Assembly (NCBI GenBank): GCA_004535785.1
Contig: SPIB01000007.1
Location: 1 to 52,376 of the forward strand
Length of the DNA: 52,376 nt
DNA from: Gammaproteobacteria bacterium LSUCC0112
GTDB taxonomy: Bacteria > Pseudomonadota > Gammaproteobacteria > Pseudomonadales > Pseudohongiellaceae
Reading direction: 5' to 3'
A program made the translations under genes and the position numbers. Each line of letters begins with the position of its first letter. The first letter of the stretch is position 1. Positions 1-12,000 of this stretch are shown here, in pieces. The notes under the pieces were generated by a model. That model did no database searches and had not been told where the DNA came from. It worked only from the letters and a program-made list of their open reading frames with translations.

Positions 1-78
1 GGCACAGTGACTAACACTGGCGCAGCCAGTGGCACGGCTGGCACAGTGACTAACACTGGCGCAGCCAGTGGCACGGCT
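1..78 (+). repeat. Perfect 39-bp tandem duplication at the window edge
   Basis: Bases 1-39 and 40-78 are identical. The duplication keeps the reading frame and doubles a 13-residue segment, GTVTNTGAASGTA, which occurs only once in the other repeat units. It sits exactly at the start of the window, inside a long near-identical repeat, so an assembly artefact at a contig end is as likely as a real duplication. Confidence 0.9.
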
Positions 79-3000
79 ACAATTACCGATAACGATACCG
101 CCCCGACGCTCGCCATTAACGATGTGACAGTGAATGAGGCAACCGGTACGGCAACGTTCACCGTGACCCGAAGCGGCGCCACTGGCGCTGCAGCGACAGT
201 GGATTACGCGACCAGCAATGGCAGCGCTGCTGCAGGCACTGACTACACCGCGGCCAATGGCACGGTGAGTTTTGCTGCGGGTGAGACTGCTAAAACTATC
301 ACCATCAACATCAGCAATGATGATGTCTTTGAGGGCAGTGAGACCTTTAACGTGACGCTGAGCAATGCCAGTGGCGCGAGCATCAGTGATGACACTGGTG
401 TGGGCACTATCAAAGACGATGGTACTGGCACAGGTGGTACCGATAACGATACCCCGACCTTGTCAGTCAGCAGCCCAACGGTAGCGGAAGGCGCCAACGC
501 GGTATTCACTGTGAGTCTGAGCAAGGCTTCAACAACGGCTGTGAGCTTTACCCCAAGTCTGAGCAGTGGCACCGCCACCATTGGCACTGATACGGCTGCG
601 GCGAGCACACTGGAAGTGTCCACCGACGGTGGTACGACCTGGACCACCGTCTCTGGCGCAGTGACCATTGCAGCCGGTGAGACCTCGGTGCAACTGCGTG
701 TGGCGACAACCGATGATACGATCCACGAGGGCAGTGAGAACTTCTCGCTGTCCACCGGCACCATCACCGGCACCGTCACTAACACTGGCGCGGCGAGCGG
801 TACGGCGACCATTACCGATAACGATACAGCCCCAAGCCTGGCCATCAATGATGTGACGGTCAATGAGGCGGCGGGTACTGTAACGTTCACCGTGACTCGA
901 AGCGGCGCCACTGGCGCTGCAGCGTCGGTTGATTACGCCACTAAAGATGGCACAGCCACGGTTGGCAGTGATTACACTGCTACCAATGGCACAATCAACT
1001 TTGCAGCGGGTGAGACCACCAAAACCGTCACCATCAACATCAGCAATGATGATGTCTTTGAGGGCAGTGAGACCTTTAACGTGACGCTGAGCAATGCCAC
1101 TGGCGCGAGCATCAGTGATGACACTGGTGTGGGCACTATCAAAGATGATGGTTCTGGCAGTGGTGGCAGTGATAACGATACACCAACACTGTCAGTGAGC
1201 AGCCCGACCATTACCGAAGGCTCCAATGCGATCTTCACCGTAAGCTTGAGCAAGGCTTCAACCACAGCTGTGAGCTTTACCCCAAGCCTGAGCAGTGGCA
1301 CCGCCACTATAGGCACAGATACGGCTGCAGCCAACACACTGGAAGTCTCCACTGATGGTGGCACGACTTGGACCGCGGTCTCCGGCGCAGTGACGATCGC
1401 TGCCGGTCAGACCTCGGTGCAACTGCGTGTTGCCACAATAGATGACACGATCCACGAGAGCGCTGAGACGTTCAGTCTGTCCACGGGTGCGATCACTGGT
1501 ACAGTGACCAACACCGGTGCAGCGAGCGGCACAGCGACCATTACCGATAACGATACAGCCCCAAGCCTGGCCATCAATGATGTGACGGTCAATGAGGCGG
1601 CGGGTACTGTAACGTTCACCGTGACTCGAAACGGCGCCACTGGCGCTGCAGCGACAGTGGATTACACCACTAGCAACGGCACAGCCACAGCAGGCAGTGA
1701 CTATACAGCGGCCACTGGCACGGTGAGTTTTGCTGCGGGTGAGACTGCTAAAACTATCACCATCAACATCAGCAATGATGAGGTGTTTGAGGGCAGTGAG
1801 ACCTTTAACATCACGCTGAGCAATGCCACTGGCGCTAGCATCAGTGATGACATCGGTGTCGGTACGATTAAAGACGACGGTACCGGCGATGGTGGTACGG
1901 ATAACGATACCCCAACGCTGTCAGTGAGCAGTCCGACCATTACTGAAGGCTCAAATGCTGTCTTCACTGTCAGCCTGAGCAAAGCCTCAACGACAGCCGT
2001 AAGCTTTACCCCAAGCTTAAGCAGTGGCACCGCCACTATAGGCACAGATACGCCTGCAGCCAACACACTGGAAGTCTCCACTGATGGTGGCACGACTTGG
2101 ACCACCGTCTCCGGTGCGGTGACCATCGCTGCGGGTCAGACCTCAGTGCAACTGCGTGTTGCCACCACTGATGACACGATCCACGAGAGCGCTGAGACGT
2201 TCAGTCTGTCCACCGGCACCATCACGGGCACCGTGACCAACACCGGTGCTGCGAGCGGCACGGCGACCATTACTGATAACGACATTGCCCCAAGCCTGGC
2301 CATCAATGATGTGACGGTCAATGAGGCAGCGGGTACTGCAACGTTCACCGTGACTCGAAGCGGCGCCACTGGCGCTGCAGCGTCGGTTGATTACGCCACT
2401 AAAGATGGCACAGCCACGGCTGGCAGTGATTACACCGCTACCAATGGTACCTTGAACTTTGCAGCGGGTGAGACGACCAAGATTTTCACTGTGGCCATCA
2501 CCAACGACGCTGTTTTTGAAGGCAGCGAATCGTTCAACATCACCTTGAGCAACGCCAGTGGCGCGACCATCAGTGATGACACCGGTGTAGGCACCATCAA
2601 AGACGATGGTACCGGCGATGGTGGTACGGATAACGATACCCCAACGCTGTCAGTGAGCAGTCCGACCATTACAGAGGGCTCCAATGCTGTCTTCACTGTC
2701 AGCCTAAGCAAAGCCTCAACGACAGCCGTAAGCTTTACCCCAAGCTTAAGCAGTGGCACAGCCGCTATTGGTACGGATACTGCCGCGGCCAGCACACTGG
2801 AAGTGTCCACTGACGGTGGCACCACCTGGAGCACGGTCTCCGGTGCGGTGACCATCGCTGCGGGTCAGACCTCCGTGCAACTGCGTGTGGCGACAACCGA
2901 TGACACGATCCACGAGGGCAACGAAAACTTCTCGCTCTCTACTGGCACCATCACTGGCACCGTGACTAACACTGGCGCGGCCAGTGGCACGGCGACCATT

Positions 3001-6000
3001 ACTGATAACGACATCGCCCCAAGTCTGGCCATCAATGATGTGACAGTGAATGAGGCGGCCGGTACGGCAACGTTCACCGTGACCCGAAGCGGCGCCACTG
3101 GCGCTGCAGCGACAGTGGATTACGCGACAAGCAATGGCAGCGCTGCTGCAGGCACTGACTACACCGCGGCCACTGGCACGGTGAGTTTTGCTGCGGGTGA
3201 GACCACAAAAACCATCACGATCAACATCAGCAATGATGAAGTCTTTGAGGGCAGTGAGACCTTTAACGTGACGCTGAGCAACGTCACAGGCGCGAGCATA
3301 AGTGACGACACTGGTGTGGGCACCATCAAAGATGATGGTACTGGCACAGGTGGCACCGATAACGATACTCCAACGCTGTCAGTCAGCAGCCCGACAGTGG
3401 CAGAAGGCTCAAATGCTGTCTTCACCGTGAGCTTGAGCAAGGCTTCGACTACGGCAGTGAGCTTTAGCCCAAGCTTAAGCAGTGGCACCGCCACGGTTGG
3501 TACTGATACCGCCGCGGCCAGCACACTGGAAGTCTCTACCGATGGTGGCACGACCTGGACCACCGTCTCTGGCGCAGTAACCATTGCGGCAGGTCAGACC
3601 TCGGTGCAACTGCGTGTGGCGACAACCGATGATACGATCCACGAGAGCGCTGAGACGTTCAGCCTATCCACGGGCACCATCACCGGCACCGTCACTAACA
3701 CTGGCGCAGCCAGTGGCACAGCTACCATTACCGATAACGATACAGCCCCAAGCCTGGCCATCAATGATGTGACAGTGAATGAGGCGGCTGGTACGGCAAC
3801 GTTCACCGTGACTCGAAGCGGCGCCACTGGCGCTGCAGCGACAGTGGATTACGCGACTAGCAACGGCACAGCCACAGCAGGCAGTGACTACACCGCTGCC
3901 ACCGGCACGGTGAGTTTTGCTGCGGGTGAGACCACTAAAACTATCACCATCAACATCAGCAATGATGAGGTGTTTGAGGGCAGTGAGACCTTCAACGTGA
4001 CGCTGAGCAACGCCAGTGGCGCGAGCATCAGTGATAACACCGGTGCAGGCACCATCAAAGATGATGGTACTGGCACAGGTGGTACCGATAACGATACCCC
4101 GACCTTGTCAGTCAGCAGCCCAACGGTAGCGGAAGGCGCCAACGCGGTATTCACTGTGAGCCTAAGCAAGGCCTCCACCACAGCGGTGAGCTTTACCCCA
4201 AGTCTGAGCAGTGGCACCGCCACTATAGGCACAGATACGCCTGCAGCCAACACACTGGAAGTCTCCACTGATGGTGGCACGACTTGGACCACCGTCTCTG
4301 GCGCAGTGACCATTGCGGCAGGTCAGACCTCGGTGCAACTGCGTGTTGCCACCATAGATGACACGATCCACGAGAGCGCTGAGACGTTCAGCCTATCCAC
4401 GGGCACCATCACCGGCACCGTCACTAACACTGGCGCGGCCAGTGGCACGGCGACCATTACCGATAACGATACAGCCCCAAGCCTGGCCATCAATGATGTG
4501 ACAGTGAATGAGGCGGCTGGTACGGCAACGTTCACCGTGACTCGAAGCGGCGCCACTGGCGCTGCAGCGTCGGTTGATTTCGCCACTAAAGATGGCACAG
4601 CCACGGCTGGCACTGACTACACGGCTGCCACGGGTACGGTGAGTTTTGCAGCTGGCGAGACCACAAAAACCATCACGATCAACATCAGCAATGATGATGT
4701 CTTTGAGGGCAGTGAGACCTTTAACGTGACGCTGAGCAACGTCACAGGCGCGAGCATAAGTGACGACACTGGTGTGGGCACCATCAAAGATGACGGTACC
4801 GGCACTGGTGGTACCGATAATGATACTCCGACGCTGTCAGTTAGCAGCCCGACGGTAGCGGAGGGCGCGAGTGCGGTCTTTACGCTCAGCTTGAGCAAGG
4901 CATCGACTACAGCAGTGAGTTTTACGCCGAGCCTGAGCAATGGCACAGCTAACGTAGGCACTGATACTGCTGCGGCCAGCACACTGGAAGTGTCCACCGA
5001 CGGTGGTACCACCTGGAGCACGGTCTCCGGTGCAGTAACCATTGCCGCCGGAGAGACCTCGGTGCAATTGCGTGTGGCGACAACCGATGACACGATCCAC
5101 GAGGGCAACGAAAACTTCTCGCTCTCTACTGGCACCATCACTGGCACCGTGACTAACACTGGCGCGGCCAGTGGCACGGCGACCATTACTGATAACGACA
5201 TCGCCCCAAGTCTGGCCATCAATGATGTCATTGTGAATGAGGCGGCCGGTACGGCAACGTTCACCGTGACTCGAAGCGGCGCCACTGGCGCTGCAGCGAC
5301 AGCGGATTACACCACTAGCAACGGCACAGCCACAGCAGGCAGTGACTATACAGCGGCCACTGGCACGGTGAGTTTTGCTGCGGGTGAGACTGCTAAAACT
5401 ATCACCATCAACATCAGCAATGATGATGTCTTTGAGGGCAGTGAGACCTTTAACGTGACGCTGAGCAATGCCAGTGGCGCGAGCATCAGTGATGACACCG
5501 GCGTGGGTACCATCAAAGACGATGGTACTGGCACAGGTGGTACCGATAACGATACCCCGACCTTGTCAGTCAGCAGCCCAACGGTAGCGGAAGGCGCCAA
5601 CGCGGTATTCACTGTGAGTCTGAGCAAGGCTTCAACAACGGCTGTGAGCTTTACCCCAAGTCTGAGCAGTGGCGCAGCCACCATTGGCACTGATACGGCT
5701 GCGGCCAGTACACTGGAAATCTCTGCCGACGGTGGCACCACCTGGACCACGGTCTCTGGCGCAGTAACCATTGCGGCAGGTCAGACCTCGGTGCAGCTGC
5801 GTGTTGCCACCACCGATGACACGATCCATGAGAGCGCTGAGACGTTCAGTCTGTCCACGGGTGCGATCACTGGTACAGTGACCAACACCGGTGCAGCGAG
5901 CGGCACGGCGACCATTATTGATAACGACATCGCCCCAAGCCTGGCCATCAATGATGTGACGGTCAATGAGGCGGCGGGTACTGTAACGTTCACCGTGACT

Positions 6001-9000
6001 CGAAACGGCGCCACTGGCGCTGCAGCGACAGTGGATTACGCGACCAGCAATGGCAGCGCTGCTGCAGGCACTGACTACACCGCGGCCAATGGCACGGTGA
6101 GTTTTGCAGCTGGCGAGACCACAAAAACCATCACGATCAACATCAGCAATGATGATGTCTTTGAGGGCAGTGAGACCTTCAACGTGACGCTGAGCAATGC
6201 CACTGGCGCGAGCATCAGTGATGACACTGGTGTGGGCACTATCAAAGATGATGGTTCTGGCAGTGGTGGCAGTGATAACGATACACCAACACTGTCAGTG
6301 AGCAGCCCGACCATTACCGAAGGCTCCAATGCGATCTTCACCGTAAGCTTGAGCAAGGCTTCAACCACAGCTGTGAGCTTTACGCCGAGTCTGAGCAGTG
6401 GCACCGCCACCATTGGCACTGATACTGCTGCGGCGAGCACACTGGAAGTATCCACTGACGGTGGCACCACCTGGAACACCGTCTCCAGCACAGTAACCAT
6501 TGCGGCAGGTCAGACCTCGGTGCAACTGCGTGTTGCGACTACCGATGATGCACTCGCAGAGGGCGCTGAGACATTTAGTCTTTCCACCGGTACCATCACC
6601 GGTGCAGTGACCAACACTGGCAGTGCTAATGGCACAGCCACAATTACCGATAACGACGCTGCGCCTGTCGTCACGGCAAGCCAGAACTTCAACTACGCTG
6701 AAAATCAAAGTGCTAATGCGGTGGTCGCTACCGTAGCAGCCACTGACGACCTGGGCGTGACCCAGTTCCGCTTTGCCAATACCGGTGGTACGCCTGGCAC
6801 GACCAGTACTGATGGTTATTTCAGCATTGCCAATGACGGCAAGATTCGTATTACAGCCGCAGGTGTCGTTGCAGGCGTTGATCGAAACGATTTTGAAACC
6901 ACACCTAACAGCTTCACCTATGCCATTCAGGCCAGTGATGCTGGTGGCAACTGGTCAACGGCCGTTGATGTATCGCTCAATGTCACCGACATTGATGAAA
7001 GCATTTTGACTGCACAGTTCAGTGATAACTTTGTTAATGGTCTGCAGTATACGACGACCTCCGGCCTGTCTGGGCTGACGGGGGATGCAGGCAAACCTGG
7101 ATCATTCAAGTATCGTGAAAACGACACTGTGACCTTTAAGATCGGTAATATAACGGTTGCAACGTTTGGTGCCGATCGGGTCCAAAAGGGTATCGTCTTC
7201 ATTCAAGATATCGCTGAGCAAGCACTTTCTGTAGTTAATGCACAGGCTGTAGAAAATATCGCAATATTCCTGCAAGCGCTGGATGATGACATACAGGATT
7301 CCACGCCTGCGAATGGCACGCTGGACACAAATGATATTGCAAACTCGCAGGCAAGCTACGATTCGAATATCACCATTTCTGCTGCGGTTCGAAACGCTTT
7401 TGCGACTTACGTTGATCCCACCACGAACGAAGCATTAAACCTTGAGAACTCCGGCAAGGACATGATTTCTGATGCGCTGAGCACCTTGAACATTGTCTTT
7501 ACACGTCAATCTGAAGCAGCGAAATTTGATACTAACCCCAATCAAAATGTCTTCGAATCAATGGCCATTAATCATGTCAAAGGCACGATTGAGGATATTG
7601 CTGGTGATCGTAAGCCAGCTGCGTTTGACGTCCGCACAGTTGACCTGATTGTTCCGGGAGAGTCGCAGGTTTCCTATCATTTCGAGAATGACAAACTGAA
7701 TGGTCAATTAGTTGTTAGCTTCAGTGCAAAGGATCTGCTTGCCAAGGCAACTCCTCAGCAGGTGGCGCATATCGCTAACATGGAAGTCACCGATGTCGCA
7801 ATCAATGCCAAGTACAGTAGCCTCGGCACTCTGGAAAAGAATGGGGACAACTACCGGTTTGTACTTAACGCAGGTGTTACCGCTTACGATCTGGAAGGGC
7901 TCTCAATTGATTATCGGGTTTGGGACTGGACTGCAAACAAGCAAGTCACCTCGCTTGCTATAGATCAGTACAAGTCACACTTGTCAGCCGTCATTAACAA
8001 TGTGGCAGAAGATGCGGGCCACACGCAATTCACCATCAAGAGCACGCTGGCGTTTGATACGGATCAACAACTCACAGTTAAATTTTCACCGGAAGATGGA
8101 AAAGGCATTGCCGAGTACTCCGATGATTTCAAAGTACCCCTTGAATACTCGAATGACAACGGTGTCACGTGGCAGACCATGCAAGTTATTGGTGACTATA
8201 CGCGTGATGACTACGACAAACCGCTGCCGTTGTTTGCCTTTACCTTGGCCGCAGGGAATAAGGATGTTGTTATCCGGATTCCGATTGTTGACGACCCTTA
8301 TGATGAGTCAGGTGTAAGTGGCAAAGAGGTCCAACACCAGGGAGCCACGCAAGGTGTTGAGTTGATCGACATGTTGGTGGAAGGCGATAAATTTTATACG
8401 GAGCGCTTACAGCCGGGGATTATCGATAACGATCCCAGCACTGATAAACCTATTGTCGAAATTGACTTTGCGATTGTCAGTGAGGATGACGGAGAGGCAG
8501 TGTTGACTGTGTCACTGGTCAACCCTGACAAGACATCGCGCACCTTCACTGAAGATGTGAGCATCTCGTACGCAACAGAAAATCTAAGCGCGCTCTCCGG
8601 AAGTGATTATGTTGCTTCTACAGGGACAGTAGTCATCCGCGCAGGCGAGAGCTCTGCTCAGATCAGGATCTCCGTCACAGATGACGCTGTCGTGGAAAAA
8701 CTGGAGTTCCTGCAGGTGAATCTGACCGGGATTTCAGCGAATGCGGTGTTGGGTGACCCCGAAGCCTCCATCCGTATCTATGATAATGATGCAATACGCA
8801 TGATTGGCAAGACCAACACCGAAGGTCAGGATGTTGTTTTTGAAGTCAATCTGGATGCGGGTGCTGATGCAAATACCGACTATAGATTACTCCCGACCAA
8901 TAGTGGTGCTACCGCCACTTCAACGGATGACTTCACACCAGCCACCCTCAAGGCTTATTACCTGGATGGCAATGGGAACAAGGTAACCTTGATTGAAGCG

Positions 9001-12000
9001 GCAAACCAGGCGTTTAAGCTGCCGGCTGGCACAACAAAGTTCTTTGTCACTTATAACAGTGTCGATGACGTCATCACCGAGTCAGACGAGACTGTGCGTA
9101 TGCAAGTCTCGGCAACTTTGCCTGATGGATCTGTCAGATTTGGATTGGGGACGGCAACGATTAGCGATAACGACCCTTCCATTCTAACGCTGAACAAAGC
9201 GACTCTGATCACGAGCGAAAACGGTTCAACGGACAGCTTTACTGTCGTGCTGAATTCACGGCCAACCGCAGACGTTACTGTAGGTATAAGCGGCTTGGAT
9301 AGTACTGAAGGAAATCTCAGCGCCAACACAGTGACCTTTACAGCTGCGAACTGGAATACGCCACAAGCGGTGACGGTTACAGGTGTGGACGACTTGTTGG
9401 TTGATGGCGATATTGGATACACGTTACAACTGGCTGCCAGTTCAGCAGACAGCAATTACTCAGGCAAAAGCGCTACAGTCGCTGTCACCAACCAAGACAA
9501 TGACAAAGCTGGCATGAAGGTCAGCCAAACAGCACTGACCACCGCCGAATCAGGCACCAGTGCCAGCTTTACGGTGGTGCTGGATTCGCAGCCTACTGCT
9601 AATGTTACCGTTGGCATCGGCGGCCTGGATGCTACCGAAGGTAGTCTGAGTGCCAACTCAGTGACCTTCACAGCCGAAAACTGGAACAATCCGCAGACGG
9701 TGACAGTCACCGGTGTAGATGACTTGCTGTTTGATGGCGACATTGGCTATACGCTGCAGCTGACCGCCAATTCTGCTGACAGTAATTACGCAGGCAGAAA
9801 CGCCTCAATCGCTGTTACCAATCAAGATAATGATAAAGCCGGCTTTAAGGTCAGTGAAACTGCACTGATTACGACCGAAGCTGGTTCCAGCGCCAGCTTT
9901 ACCGTGGTGCTGCAATCCCAGCCAACGGCTGATGTCACATTTGCTATCGGTGGCCTGGATGTTACTGAGGGTGGATTGAGCACCAACTCGGTGACCTTCA
10001 CAGCCGCTAACTGGAATACGCCGCAGACGGTGACCGTCACTAGTGTGGATGATCAGTTGGTTGATGGTGATGTAGCATACACACTTCAGTTGACCGCAAG
10101 TTCATCAGACACAAACTATGCTGGCAAAAGCGCCAGTGTTGCGGTCACCAATCGAGACAATGACAAGGCGGGCATGCAGGTTAGTGAAACGGCACTGGTC
10201 ACAACCGAATCAGGCGCCAGCGCTAGCTTTACGGTGGTGCTGGATTCGCAGCCAACGTTTGATGTCACTGTTGCAATCACTGGATTGGACGGTACCGAAG
10301 GTAGCCTGAGTGCCAATTCTGTCACCTTTACAGCCGCAAACTGGCGTATCCCTCAGGCAGTGACTGTTACGGGTCTGGATGATTTGCTGGTTGATGGCGA
10401 TATTGGCTATGCGCTGCAATTGACCAGTTTTTCTGCAGACAGCAATTACTCGGGCAGAAGTGCCAGCGTTAGTGTCACAAATCAGGACAATGACCAGGCT
10501 GGCCTTGCGCTGGTTGGGAGCGACCTGACAACCAGTGAGTCCGGCACATCCTCCAGCTTCAGCGTGAAACTGGATGCACAACCCACCGGGCATGTTACCA
10601 TCAGTGTGACAGGCACTGACCCGACCGAGGGTTCATGGAATACCGAGCCGCTGGTCTTTACGCCAGAGAACTGGGATACGCCACAAGCCGTTGTTGTCAC
10701 CGGACGTGACGATGATCTTTTGGACGGTGACGTCAAATACGAAGTCACATTGACCAGCAGCTCCAGTGATGCCAACTTCAATGGTCGCACGGCGATTGTC
10801 AATATCACCAACCTTGACGATGACAAGGCTGGTATGAAAGTCAGCGAAACAGCACTGATCACGACTGAGTCAGGCGCCAGTGCCAGCTTTACTGTCGTGC
10901 TGGATTCTCAGCCCAGCGCTGATGTCACCGTAGGGATCAATGGTCTCGATGGTACCGAGGGAAGTCTGAGTGCCAACTCCGTGATATTTACCGCGGCAAA
11001 CTGGAATACACCGCAGACGGTGACCGTCACAGGAATGGATGACCTGCTGGTTGACGGTGACATTGGTTACTCACTGCAATTGATTACCAGTTCCACGGAC
11101 AGTGAGTACTCGGGGAGAACTGCCAGTATTTCCGTGACGAACCAGGACAACGACCAAGCAGGACTGAGCCTGATTGGTAGTGATCTCATAACCAGCGAGT
11201 CCGGCACATCTTCCAGTTTCAGCGTGAAACTGGATGCACAGCCAACTGGCCCAGTTACCATCAATGTGACGGGCACAGACCCGACCGAAGGTTCATGGAA
11301 TACCGAACCACTGATCTTTACGCCAGAGAACTGGAACAGTCCCCAGACTGTTGTAGTCACTGGACGGGACGACAGTCAGGAAGACGGTGATATCAAATAT
11401 GAGGTCTCACTGACAAGCAGTTCTAGTGATGCCAACTTCAATGGTCGAACGGCGATTGTAAATATCACCAACCTTGATAACGACAAGGCTGGCTTGACGC
11501 TTAGCGACAACGCGCTCATTACCAGCGAACGCGGTATAAGTGAAAGTTTTACCCTGCAGTTGAAGTCTCAACCAAGCGCCACAGTGACGTTTACAGTTTC
11601 AGGTCTGGATGCCACGGAAGGACGTTTGAGCACCAGTACTATTACATTCACACCAGAGAACTGGAATGCTGCTCAGACGATTACCGTGACAGGTCTTGAT
11701 GATGTCCTGAAGGATGGTGACATTGGTTACACCCTGACGTTGACTGGCTCATCAGCTGACAGCAATTATCAGGGTATGACAACCTCGGTAGCCGTGCTCA
11801 ACCAGCACAATGATGATCCATCCGCCAGTGTCACGAGCCCGGTGGTTAATGAGTCGTCGCCGTTCGCGGTTTTCACCGTGTCCGGTCGCAGTGGCCAGGT
11901 GGTTACCCTGTCCCTCGATGGTGGCACAGCGACGCCTGATGCTGACTTCGGTCCAGGGATGGAAATATCCAATGGCAGCGGCTGGGTTCCGTATTCTCCG

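Noticed and set aside
243-6708. Long minus-strand open frames of 77-222 residues repeating every 729 bases inside the giant gene
   Set aside because: They mirror the repeat and its codon bias, give low-complexity Val/Ser/Pro-rich products with no domain, and lie wholly inside a clear coding region.
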